Below are positions 36,401-43,173 of a stretch of DNA of 45,662 bases, piece by piece. The notes under the pieces were generated by a model. That model made no database searches. It was not told the origin of the DNA and saw only the letters and a program-made list of their open reading frames with translations. The position numbers were made by a program, and so were the translations under genes. Where the stretch lies: contig CAKZRU010000009.1 in assembly GCA_937146725.1 (NCBI GenBank), positions 1-45,662 of the forward strand. The letters run 5' to 3'. The stretch is from an uncultured Myxococcales bacterium (GTDB lineage Bacteria > Myxococcota_A > Bradymonadia > UBA7976 > VGTA01). Position 1 is the first letter of the stretch. The number at the start of each line of letters is the position of its first letter.

Positions 36401-39009
36401 TCGCTTGGTAAATCGTAAACTGTTTGATCAAGATTTAAACTGACCTCACCGTTGTAGCCAAGCAAAGCACCGGCACCAAAATTATGGCTGGTATTGACAT
36501 CTACACCACCCACGTTGATCTGAGTGCCCTCACTAGCTTGATCAATCGTAAATTGAACACCTTCACCCAAATTATAAGTGGTTGCCCTTGCTAAGGTTGT
36601 AGCAGTAATTGTAGGACCTGCACTCGTACCCGCAATTGTATACTGCAAAACTGCAGCATCACCTGTACTTGCCTCTGCTGCCCCAAGAACCCTACCTTCT
36701 TGAATAACTTCCACCTCAACAGTGGTATCATTTAGATTACCTGTGTAAGTGCCTTCAAAGATAAAGTTTGGAGATTGGTAAGCCGCCAAGTTGCCATAAT
36801 GATCACCCGCTAATGCACTTACATTTGCACTTGTTGCACCAATATCGGGTGTACTTGCTTGTAAGTTAAAGGTCACGCCATCTGCCACATCAACAGCCCC
36901 ACCATTGAGAACTCGCTCCCCGGCAATAGTACTGCCATTGAAAAGAACTTCATACTTGGCATTGCCTGTTTTACCGGCCTCTGTGACATACACACTATAA
37001 GTTCCACTCCCTCGCTCTCCAACAAAGTCAAGTGTGCTTGAAGTTAGGGTCATGTCAAAGCCATTGCTATCAAACGAGCCTGGTGTCCCACTATTGCTGA
37101 TCGTACTTCCACTAGCCAAATTAAATTGACGTGCCATCGGTGTAAACTCAACAAATAAGCCATTCCCAATATCTATGGGCGCACCGGTTGAAATATCAAA
37201 GGCAGCACCTTGTGCAACAGCAGCGCCTCCATTGACACTATTAAAGACTTGAAGCTTGGCCTTGTTTATCCCTTGAGTATAGCCGGTTTCAACAACTCTG
37301 ATTTCCTTGATCATATCTACATCAGATACATAGTTACCGGTAATTTTCACCCCGTTTACAGCCGCTCCATTTTGGGTAATCGCTTGTGAATAAGGCTGAG
37401 CTGTTCCCGACTCTTCTACCGACTGCCCTCTTGGTGTATCTCCTAATGTTAGTGTAACAAACTCACCGGTTTGATGTAGAGCACTCCCTAAAGTAATCGT
37501 ACCGGACAAGGTAACATTTGTATGAATTGTTCCATCCACATTACTTGAAATATCACCTACTGCCTTTTGGGTACCATCGGTAGAGCCTTCTTGGGTCACT
37601 GTAATTGTGTAAGTACGATCGGCTCCTTCATTATAAGTTCCTGTTGAGCTAATCGTGCCCTTAACCGCATTGGTCACAGTCTCTTGTGAGAGCTGAAAAT
37701 ACTCCATATTTGCATCATGGCCGGTTGTATATGGTCCATCAACATCAAGAAAACTGTAGTTTTCAACATTGCTAATTTCACTGCCAAGTTGGCGGGCAAG
37801 TCTAAACTGTGCGGTTCCATAGCCACCGGCTTTAATTACTTGAGCAACATAGTCTACATGATCATCTCCGCGATCAAACTCACCCCCGATTTTTACATTT
37901 CCGCCATAGCTTCTAAAGTCTGCCTGAACGTTTTGAATACTACCGAATAGATCAACAGGATAAATTGTGCTCTTAAGCACATCCCCTTTAAGGTTAACCT
38001 CATCTCCTGAGGTATCAGCAAGACCAATCGCAATCATGGTGAACATGTTTGAGTAGTGAATCTGTATATTTCGGCCATCTTCTGCCGTTAAAACGAGTTG
38101 ACCTTTGGCATCAAGGCTTGCAACAACACCACTTTCCTCGCTGACTGCATTAATGGCTTGGCGTAGTGTTCCATCGGCGTCATATTCGGTGATTGCCATA
38201 CCGGAAATGGCTTGCCCATTGATTGAAAAGTAGTTACTGGGATCAAGAGTAAAAGCACTAATCGTGCGATTGGCACGTACCACATTACTTGCGGCTCTTG
38301 CGGTGACTCCTGTGAACTCACTTTGCGCATTAATGGCATTCGCTTTGGCAATCGCTGAGCCCGAGGCATAGCAATATGATAAGGGATCGTCAGTTTCTCC
38401 TGTGCCTCTAATACTGACTCCATTGATCTTAAGATCTCCATTATCCATATCGGTTAAATAAACCCCACGACGTTGCGAGGTATATTTGGCTTTACGCCCT
38501 GTTTCACTTGGAGTCACTTTAACCAAATCAAGGTTAATACTTTGTGTGCCGCTTGCTGAGTCCGTATAGATCTCAACGCCTTGGGCACTGCCATCTAACA
38601 AGCCAATACCATTAAACTTGGTTTGCTCGACCACCTTATTCATATGGGTTACAATTTGATCGGTTTCAGCCTGTAAGGCAAAGCGATCTTCTGAGCTTAG
38701 AGTTTCGCTACTTGCCTGCACAGAAAGCTCTCTTAAACGCTGTAATGCGACTTCAAGTTGAGCTAGGCCGCCCTCAAGAGTTTGCGAAAGTGAAATCCCA
38801 TCATTTAAGTTTCTCACACTTTGCCTAAGACTTCTTTGCTTGGCTTCAGCAAGCACCGAAATCCCTAAGCGTCCAGGATCATCAGCTGCAACACCGATGC
38901 GGATCCCTGAAGACAAGCGCCTAAAGGTTTCGGATAAAGTCCCTTGAGTTTCGCTTAATTTTCTTTGGGCACGTAATGAAAAGACAGACGAATTGATTGT
39001 AATCGCCAT
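33451..39009 (-). CDS. fliC: Giant flagellin (1,852 aa)
   Basis: ATG 39009 is chosen because AAAGGTGAG lies ~5 nt upstream; a GTG at 39018 is too close to that site. Residues 1-~145 are a classic flagellin D0/D1 N-terminus (RRLSSGIRIGVAADDPGRL, then LQRLRELSVQ at 89-98). The last ~120 residues are the matching C-terminal D1/D0 (IQDADFAQEVARQTKALI to the final SLTR). Between them lie ~1,580 residues of beta-rich insert. It begins with flagellin-IN-like units (LRQAINAVSEESGVVASL). About five or six degenerate ~100-residue modules follow, with the pattern GTYTG..TxxVxVxxxG...A.Y.V..NG......DGVxFxx. Asp/Gly/Thr-rich segments come next, and one more such module precedes the C-terminus. Ordinary flagellins are 250-600 residues. 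No other flagellar gene is in the window, so chaperone and cap genes lie elsewhere. Confidence 0.93.
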   Translation of the reverse strand: MAITINSSVFSLRAQRKLSETQGTLSETFRRLSSGIRIGVAADDPGRLGISVLAEAKQRSLRQSVRNLNDGISLSQTLEGGLAQLEVALQRLRELSVQASSETLSSEDRFALQAETDQIVTHMNKVVEQTKFNGIGLLDGSAQGVEIYTDSASGTQSINLDLVKVTPSETGRKAKYTSQRRGVYLTDMDNGDLKINGVSIRGTGETDDPLSYCYASGSAIAKANAINAQSEFTGVTARAASNVVRANRTISAFTLDPSNYFSINGQAISGMAITEYDADGTLRQAINAVSEESGVVASLDAKGQLVLTAEDGRNIQIHYSNMFTMIAIGLADTSGDEVNLKGDVLKSTIYPVDLFGSIQNVQADFRSYGGNVKIGGEFDRGDDHVDYVAQVIKAGGYGTAQFRLARQLGSEISNVENYSFLDVDGPYTTGHDANMEYFQLSQETVTNAVKGTISSTGTYNEGADRTYTITVTQEGSTDGTQKAVGDISSNVDGTIHTNVTLSGTITLGSALHQTGEFVTLTLGDTPRGQSVEESGTAQPYSQAITQNGAAVNGVKITGNYVSDVDMIKEIRVVETGYTQGINKAKLQVFNSVNGGAAVAQGAAFDISTGAPIDIGNGLFVEFTPMARQFNLASGSTISNSGTPGSFDSNGFDMTLTSSTLDFVGERGSGTYSVYVTEAGKTGNAKYEVLFNGSTIAGERVLNGGAVDVADGVTFNLQASTPDIGATSANVSALAGDHYGNLAAYQSPNFIFEGTYTGNLNDTTVEVEVIQEGRVLGAAEASTGDAAVLQYTIAGTSAGPTITATTLARATTYNLGEGVQFTIDQASEGTQINVGGVDVNTSHNFGAGALLGYNGEVSLNLDQTVYDLPSDLRLQLSEIGSVVVGHGTTNAQGKVEAVLVDVNGNTVTSASFTVNSGVANTITPGLTITFDSTHFDSLSFERDTSTAQDGGTMSLSNNAVYNNSLGDKEYKISFSNVTTQTISQIGNGYNSVNDVAGADASVSGNYTGLFGDQTVQIDFDGTNAVTSVNHVNGDDGTNLIVLGTYNGFSGKEIITVSYLGDVINPSTLSFANDTFNVQAEAGAKYNGSSSDVDFNVTFSGKVTETIDPGDFNGTVAVRNKSNFNRGDLVVNGLFTNNNELKLTVNGTSETYSLADGLNIVNLGTLGFGEVDLDVVITANTIETNQNFIVNFNRSQTVDISDAAGTQTVRDIDITANGGKIDLGHADLSGGGKIFDFDPGFDLDTSLSNNGIGNTVSFSLKGPQARVETAVGGGDTVVDISGGIIDFSDAAFNGFFTKGDPDISLKITNVEASEDDIWKITLDKLKTVSLSTTLSTGNGVSVQKNISNDPGNELSIDLISLSADEKTALFGAAYDSSQDLNIKAVFSSGTGQIDDRFELNLGGTPTINIEDTALNNGGTDYVIGTSLGQHTFDLNGILEAGKDPGFDLIIDDPIKGFDDRYTLSLKQSELAAANTEIAELNVKSLQVGDIWQADLIADTLEVGTRYDLAVTAPHLNQGHIYEIEENVGILKVGEQITVGPINSAFEPTVYTLNSSVTITDGLNLNFSVDDTFEVGDEIRFQARGYRGDYSVFGQYTDPAYPTTFMVEVTTTGNVDGAARLKVTRLDKNEVIATDVPAVSAADVGNIGGPGYLELGVFMQFDANNGAGEAHRLYQGDIFYIDVVGSLSQNFASQIILESEDNISIEYSEVNVDNSVGRFLYVGDAAEVNNPGTLNSLQSASLGINTEFSVAKLDMTSQEEAEESLRLIDEAIGRINDARIETGAAQSRMNREITSLEESLFQTENYLSRIQDADFAQEVARQTKALIIQQASTQVLSQINNFGQYGLQLVQSLTR

Positions 39010-39071
39010 GAAACTCACCTTTCCTTGGTGAATAAGAACATGGAAGAACTGAAAAACAGCATATAAAGTTT

Positions 39072-39085
39072 AGGAATCCATTCCT
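39072..39085. promoter_or_regulatory. 14-bp palindrome upstream of the giant flagellin gene
   Basis: AGGAATCCATTCCT is a perfect palindrome about 60 bp before the flagellin ATG. It could be an operator for a dimeric regulator. I found no convincing sigma-28 or sigma-54 consensus around it. Confidence 0.3.
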
Positions 39086-39174
39086 TAACTCATGAACGAT
39101 AGTATAGAAAAGGGCTAGATTCAATGTCTAAATCATTAGAACCTAAGCATTTCGAATATCGTGTTTCATCCACC

Positions 39175-39210
39175 AAGTGTATTCTTAAGTGTATTCTTAA
39201 GTGTATTTTA
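39175..39210. repeat. Three tandem 12-bp repeats (AAGTGTATTCTT)
   Basis: Two exact copies and one degenerate copy (ending TTTA) lie in the gap between the phosphodiesterase stop and the flagellin leader. The CTTAAG junctions are self-complementary. The function is unknown; the repeat could be a short regulatory array or simple slippage. Confidence 0.7.
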
Positions 39211-39220
39211 AGGTAGCTTT

Positions 39221-40582
39221 TTAGGCTTGCATTCGATCGAGCCACAAACCCTTAAGGTCTTGCATAGGCACAGCTTGACTTGAATCACGCTTCCAAGAGC
39301 TAATCCACAATGCTGACTCTTGGGGTGATTTAGGTCTGATATTTCTTGCTCCCCGCACAGCAAAAGGATCGGCTTGAATTACATCAAATGGAGCTCTAAT
39401 CCCTAGTTTTAATTGAGCAAAGCGCTTAGCCGCATGCAAAGTACCACCTAAACCTGGCTTTAAAAACATTTCACAAGGATCAAAGCCCGGCTTATTAAAA
39501 ATATCCACGCACTCTGCAAAATCCGGTGCTTTTGCTTCATCAAGCCAATACGGATACGCAAACCAAGCATCAGATTCAGCAATCGCCAATAATTGGCCAG
39601 AACGTGTATGACCAAGCGCCACACTTTCCTGCGCTTCTAAAACCTGTGCGACTCCTTGTGTATTTTTCAGCAGTTCTTTAACTTGCCCAAGAACTTGATC
39701 GTCATTTACATAGATATGGGCGGCTTGATTATCACAAACTGCAAAGGCCTTTGATGCTCCGGGCTCTAGCAATTCACCATTCGCTGCTTCTTCAATGCTT
39801 AAATAACCATGTTGACGTAAAATGCGATTGAGAAAGACAGGTCGATGCACATCAGTAAATCCATAATCACTGACCACTGATACATCATAGCCTTGGGCAA
39901 GCGCTGTTTGGATCAATTCACCAAATAAGGCATCTCCCTCTTTTAAAGTTTGCTGTGCTTGAGCAGAGCTAGGCCCAAAGCGTTGTCCATCATAATCAAG
40001 ACCCGGCGCATAGCATAATATCAACTGATGTTCGGCTTTTTGAAGTAAGTCTTGTGCGATATTCGCAATCCATTCACTCGATTTCAAACCTGCCTTTGGT
40101 CCCCAAAAATTAAAGAATGGAAAGGGGCCATATTGATCGATTAACCGTTGTTTTTCTACCTCTTGCGGAGAGTAGACATCGGCGCCCTTGCGGCCATTAG
40201 CAAAGTATGTAGGGCGTTCAGTAAGCACAAAGTCACAATGTGCATGAGTGCAAAAACGCCAAAAAAGATTTGCAGATTTTGAGTTAGGAAATAGCGCTTT
40301 GCTTGCTTCCCATAATTTTTCACCTTGCACCAATCGATCTGAACGATTCCAGTTGAGGACTTTGGCATAGTCTTGATCATACCAACCATTGGCAACAATT
40401 CCATGTTCTTGTGGAGATAAACCACTTAACATGGTTGCATGAGACACACTGGTTAAAGCCGGGTCGGGTACGATTAATGGACTCATAGTCCCTTGTTCAG
40501 CGAGGGCCTTTAAGTGAGGTGTATGTTCACCAATCTCTTGTAGCGAAAGAGCCGCAACATTCAAAATAAACTGTGGTCTCAT
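39221..40582 (-). CDS. Alkaline-phosphatase-superfamily phosphodiesterase / nucleotide pyrophosphatase
   Basis: A 453-residue cytoplasmic protein (no signal peptide) of the type I phosphodiesterase/nucleotide pyrophosphatase family. Hallmarks are PDPALTSVSHATMLSG around the nucleophilic Thr, SPQEHGIVANGWYDQDY, FFNFWGPKAGLKSSEWIA, YAPGLDYDGQRFGP and VSDYGFTDVHRPVFLNR, with KAFAVCDNQAAHIYV and APDFAECVDIFNKPG further on. This set matches, from memory, the subfamily found beside ebo (eustigmatophyte/bacterial/ochrophyte) gene clusters, although no other ebo gene is visible here. Family members hydrolyse phosphodiester or pyrophosphate bonds with two metal ions. The usual early metal-binding Asp is absent from the FILNVAALS strand, and Asn stands where I recall His in the CDNQAAH segment, so catalysis may be altered. 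The gene is upstream of the flagellin gene on the same strand (211-bp gap). Confidence 0.78.
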   Translation of the reverse strand: MRPQFILNVAALSLQEIGEHTPHLKALAEQGTMSPLIVPDPALTSVSHATMLSGLSPQEHGIVANGWYDQDYAKVLNWNRSDRLVQGEKLWEASKALFPNSKSANLFWRFCTHAHCDFVLTERPTYFANGRKGADVYSPQEVEKQRLIDQYGPFPFFNFWGPKAGLKSSEWIANIAQDLLQKAEHQLILCYAPGLDYDGQRFGPSSAQAQQTLKEGDALFGELIQTALAQGYDVSVVSDYGFTDVHRPVFLNRILRQHGYLSIEEAANGELLEPGASKAFAVCDNQAAHIYVNDDQVLGQVKELLKNTQGVAQVLEAQESVALGHTRSGQLLAIAESDAWFAYPYWLDEAKAPDFAECVDIFNKPGFDPCEMFLKPGLGGTLHAAKRFAQLKLGIRAPFDVIQADPFAVRGARNIRPKSPQESALWISSWKRDSSQAVPMQDLKGLWLDRMQA

Positions 40583-40741
40583 GTCGATTTTCTCAACTTT
40601 TCTGTTTAATCGTATGATTTACACGGTTGTGTCAAACCCGAATTTTAAGTGAAATGAACATATCACAGTTATCTCTCATCAGAGAATTCTTTATGCAGTT
40701 TACATGTCTAAGTTGTTTGAGCTGCTGGTCAATGAATATTC

Positions 40742-40758
40742 AATGAATCTGATTCATT
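40742..40758. promoter_or_regulatory. 7-bp inverted repeat in the 40583-40871 intergenic region
   Basis: AATGAAT-CTG-ATTCATT is a perfect inverted repeat. It lies in a 289-bp gap between the csoR end and the phosphodiesterase start, about 160 bp before the latter's ATG. A second hairpin, GGTGT/ACACC with a 7-nt loop, lies at 40782-40798 without a T-run. I see no ORF or RNA gene in this gap. Confidence 0.3.
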
Positions 40759-40871
40759 TAAGATAAGCTATTCATGTTTTGGGTGTTCGCTGGACACCGG
40801 TATATTGTTTGTACTTAGTTAATGTATATCAAACCCTTTTGCATGAAAAAGATCTTGTACTAGTTTTTATA

Positions 40872-41207
40872 TTACTTTGGTATCCGACTGCGGAAAATGT
40901 CTACTAATTCAGAAACCTTAGCTTTACTTTCATTCTCATCATCAGACTCAAAAGCTGACTTTACACAATGGTTAAGATGTCGTTCTAAAAGCGATGCTTC
41001 TAATGATCTTATCGCTGACATCACCGCCCGAGTTTGAATGAGTATATCTGGACAGTAGCGATTTTCAATAATCATCCGACCAATCCCCTCGACTTGGCCA
41101 TTAATTCGCTTGAGACGATGTAAATCGGCTTTATGATCTGGATGTTGGTGATCTTGAGTACAAGCAGAGTCACTGAGTTTTTGGTTTTCTATATTTATTT
41201 TAGACAT
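40872..41207 (-). CDS. csoR: CsoR-family copper-sensing repressor
   Basis: A 111-residue all-helical DUF156 regulator, starting at ATG 41207 with GGAG ~7 nt upstream; an ATG 12 nt earlier overlaps that site. Cys52, His77 and Cys81 have the same 25- and 4-residue spacing as Cys36-His61-Cys65 of M. tuberculosis CsoR, and the first is preceded by Tyr, as in CsoR. This argues for Cu(I) rather than nickel or formaldehyde sensing. A His-rich N-terminus with an extra Cys (CTQDHQHPDH) could add metal contacts. CsoR tetramers bind GC-tract operators and release DNA when copper binds. The gene is last of three on the reverse strand, and a matching operator precedes the first gene (42490-42506), so the operon is probably autoregulated. 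Confidence 0.88.
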   Translation of the reverse strand: MSKINIENQKLSDSACTQDHQHPDHKADLHRLKRINGQVEGIGRMIIENRYCPDILIQTRAVMSAIRSLEASLLERHLNHCVKSAFESDDENESKAKVSELVDIFRSRIPK

Positions 41208-41273
41208 TATATTCTCCATCTACATGCAACATAATGATTAACATAAGGTATAGTATATTTATATGCATAAGAC

Positions 41274-41789
41274 TTAAGAAGAAGATTCAACTGTTGTTAC
41301 GGTATATCCCGCCCTTTTAATTGCCTCACACAAGTCTTCTGTGTGTGGTGGAGTTGATTGATTTAGATTGAGTACAACTTTACCCTTATCTAAATCAACA
41401 TCAACATTTTCAACGCCAGTCAGTTTTTTTAGTTGAATCTCAATACCTTGTACGCAGAAAGCGCAGACCATACCGGTCACATTAAGGATAGTTTGGTTCT
41501 TTTTAAGTTGAGGGTTAATTTGTTTCACACATACTGCTTCACTCTTTGCAGACTTTTGAGTTGTGGACAATTTTGACTGGGACTCTTGCTGACTTATCCC
41601 ATCTTTTGGCTTAGTGTTAGGGTCAGCCCAAGTTTGTTTGCTTAACCCAAAGCTCATTGCAAAAATAAAAATAGAGATTAGGATATTAAGCAGCTCATTA
41701 GATGAAAGAACTTGGTCTTTATGAACAACTATTCGTTTAGATATTAATAAACCAGTCAATAAGTCATCTTTTTGTAAGAAAGTCTTCAT
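41274..41789 (-). CDS. Exported heavy-metal-associated (HMA) domain protein
   Basis: A 171-residue protein. A long basic N-region and a hydrophobic segment (LLNILISIFIFAMSFGL, about residues 33-50) ending near TWADP suggest export or membrane anchoring. A Lys/Ser/Gln-rich linker follows, then a C-terminal HMA domain (residues ~95-168) with the metal site GMVCAFC and the typical TGVENVDVDLDKGKV strand-turn and AIKRAGYTV ending. HMA domains bind Cu(I), Hg(II) or Cd(II) through the MxCxxC loop. The CsoR neighbour points to copper. MerP-like periplasmic scavenging is a plausible role. It lies 22 nt after the beta-barrel gene and 66 nt before csoR, all on one strand. No P-type ATPase is in the window. 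Confidence 0.83.
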   Translation of the reverse strand: MKTFLQKDDLLTGLLISKRIVVHKDQVLSSNELLNILISIFIFAMSFGLSKQTWADPNTKPKDGISQQESQSKLSTTQKSAKSEAVCVKQINPQLKKNQTILNVTGMVCAFCVQGIEIQLKKLTGVENVDVDLDKGKVVLNLNQSTPPHTEDLCEAIKRAGYTVTTVESSS

Positions 41790-41811
41790 AAATTATATCC
41801 TTAATCAATAT

Positions 41812-42486
41812 TTAAAAGTGAACCATTAGATGTAGCCAAGGTCGTCCCAAAGTGTCTGCTCCAATTTCCCATAAAGCAGTCCTGTAGAAAAACCTAAGTA
41901 ACATCGTTATAGAAGGCTGATTATTCATGAGTGAGGTATCACTGACCTGAGCAACCATCCATGTTTGTAACTGATCATATTTACCTTTATATGGTGCAAA
42001 CCCTATACGATAAATTAGATGATATGGCATTGTAACATAATCAAGTTGCTGATTCCCTAATACACGTCCCATCAATGCAGTATAAAACACTTGGGTTTCG
42101 TAATCCATTTGTAGACCGCCTAGCCAAGAGAGCTTCAAATGAGTTGACTCTTGGTGATCTCCAATATCTTTATCCCATTGACCTGCACCAATCCCCCCCA
42201 GTAAATACACATTACCTTGCCATCCCTTTCCCACCCAACGCTTTAGTAATACATTGCCTCTAATCAAAGCAACTTCAGTTGTTTTATCTTGATGCCAGCG
42301 TAAATAGTCCGCTCCGATCGAGAAGCGACTATTTAAGCTGTAATTACTATGCCACAAAGTCATGTTTGGACGATTGATTGTGGAAATGACCCAGCCACCC
42401 TCGAAAGTGACTGGATGAGCATAGGTAAGCTGTGCTTGGGCAAGGCTATATAACAACATGAGTATAAGTCGTAATTTCCGAAACAT
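41812..42486 (-). CDS. Predicted beta-barrel envelope protein, first gene of the CsoR operon
   Basis: A 224-residue exported protein. The signal peptide is residues ~1-23 (ending AQLTYAHP). The mature part is a series of alternating, aromatic-rich strands (GGWVISTINRPNMTLWH, FSIGADYLRWHQ, NVYLLGGIGAGQW, LKLSWLGGLQMDYE, TALWEIGADTLG) ending in Phe (LMVHF). This is the pattern of a small outer-membrane beta-barrel of ~10 strands. I do not recognise a named family. As first gene after a CsoR-type operator, it should be induced by copper together with the HMA protein. A role as outer-membrane copper exit, uptake or sensor is inference. AGGGGG, part of the operator sequence, lies ~6 nt before its ATG and may serve as the ribosome-binding site. 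Confidence 0.72.
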   Translation of the reverse strand: MFRKLRLILMLLYSLAQAQLTYAHPVTFEGGWVISTINRPNMTLWHSNYSLNSRFSIGADYLRWHQDKTTEVALIRGNVLLKRWVGKGWQGNVYLLGGIGAGQWDKDIGDHQESTHLKLSWLGGLQMDYETQVFYTALMGRVLGNQQLDYVTMPYHLIYRIGFAPYKGKYDQLQTWMVAQVSDTSLMNNQPSITMLLRFFYRTALWEIGADTLGRPWLHLMVHF

Positions 42487-42489
42487 TAG

Positions 42490-42506
42490 ATACCCCCTAT
42501 GGGTAT
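42490..42506 (-). promoter_or_regulatory. CsoR-type operator
   Basis: ATACCC-CCTAT-GGGTAT, immediately followed by AGGG, is a G/C-tract inverted repeat like known CsoR operators (TACCCC..GGGGTA type). It lies just downstream of a predicted -10 and 4 nt before the start codon of the operon whose last gene encodes CsoR. On the coding strand its G-tract (AGGGGG) also occupies the Shine-Dalgarno position. Confidence 0.75.
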
Positions 42507-42507
42507 A

Positions 42508-42536
42508 GGGATAGTCATTTTACAAATGTATGTCAA
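42508..42536 (-). promoter_or_regulatory. Sigma-70-type promoter of the CsoR operon
   Basis: On the reverse strand a perfect -35 TTGACA (42536-42531) is followed after 17 bp by TATCCC (42513-42508), a weak -10. The start site would fall inside the CsoR operator, giving a very short leader. The perfect -35, weak -10 and abutting operator suit a tightly repressed, inducible promoter. Confidence 0.6.
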
Positions 42537-42576
42537 TGACAAGCGTAAAGGTTATAGATTTTGCTAAGTATCTTTT

Positions 42577-42606
42577 AAGCGCTGAATCGCTTTTTCACGT
42601 AAAAAG
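42577..42606 (+). promoter_or_regulatory. Two overlapping hairpins upstream of mntA
   Basis: AAGCG-CTGAAT-CGCTT (42577-42592), followed by TTT, overlaps a second stem, CTTTTT-CACGT-AAAAAG (42590-42606). The first looks like a weak terminator on the forward strand although no gene precedes it; the second is mutually exclusive with it. A leader attenuator or operator for the toxin-antitoxin unit is possible. Confidence 0.3.
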
Positions 42607-42765
42607 AGAGCTGACAGGCCATAATAACTCATACACTGTGTTGAATAGTGAGCAATGGCTTTTTTGACCAAGATTTCCATCATCTATATCTTGTGTATAT
42701 CACTATGTTTTTATATACTTACCTATCAACAAGCAGCTTCGAACCTTTTCCAAAAAGCCTTTACC

Positions 42766-43173
42766 ATGTTAAGCTTATCCCCATTGCAAATCAGCAAACT
42801 AATCGACAATCTAAAAGAGACAAACCCTTATTTTGTTTATATATTCGGTTCAGCTAGTCGCAATGAGTTACGAATAGACAGCGACATTGATCTAGCAGTT
42901 TACTGTCAACAAACTCTCAATCCTTTGTTTATGTTTGAGCTTAAAGAAAAGCTCGCTTCTCAGCTAAACCGAGATATTGACTTAATCGATCTTAGGCAAG
43001 CCAATGATGTGATTAGGGTACAAGTGATATCGACTGGATGCATTGTACAGTCCTTTGATGATCAAGTGCTTTATGACTGTCAAATACGATGGTTAAAACA
43101 ATATGCTATGCTTAATGATGAAAGACGACCTATTTTGGCTAGAATCAAAAAAGAGGGTAGCATCTATGGATAA
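42766..43173 (+). CDS. mntA: MntA-type antitoxin (minimal nucleotidyltransferase)
   Basis: 135 residues from ATG 42766, the usual length for the family. The same frame is open back to ATG 42655, which would add a hydrophobic 37-residue segment; I consider this less likely. The nucleotidyltransferase core GSASRNELRIDSDIDLAVY holds the Gly-Ser (28-29) and the two catalytic Asp of DSDIDL (40 and 42). The Gly after Arg in the common GSxARG motif is Asn. In the characterised Shewanella system MntA neutralises HepT by adding several AMP groups to a Tyr near the toxin active site. Its stop overlaps the hepT start by 8 nt, in the order antitoxin then toxin. There is no good Shine-Dalgarno at 42766. 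Confidence 0.85.
   Translation: MLSLSPLQISKLIDNLKETNPYFVYIFGSASRNELRIDSDIDLAVYCQQTLNPLFMFELKEKLASQLNRDIDLIDLRQANDVIRVQVISTGCIVQSFDDQVLYDCQIRWLKQYAMLNDERRPILARIKKEGSIYG

Noticed and set aside
33680..36418. Several forward open frames (60-116 codons) within the giant flagellin region
   Set aside because: They are antisense to a continuous 1,852-codon gene with intact flagellin ends; low-complexity codon use explains the missing stops.
40782..40798. Terminator for the csoR operon
   Set aside because: The GGTGT/ACACC stem lies ~75 bp past the csoR stop and lacks a T-run on the relevant strand.
42577..42595. Rho-independent terminator on the forward strand
   Set aside because: The stem is only 5 bp with few T residues and no forward gene precedes it, so I list it only as a possible leader structure.
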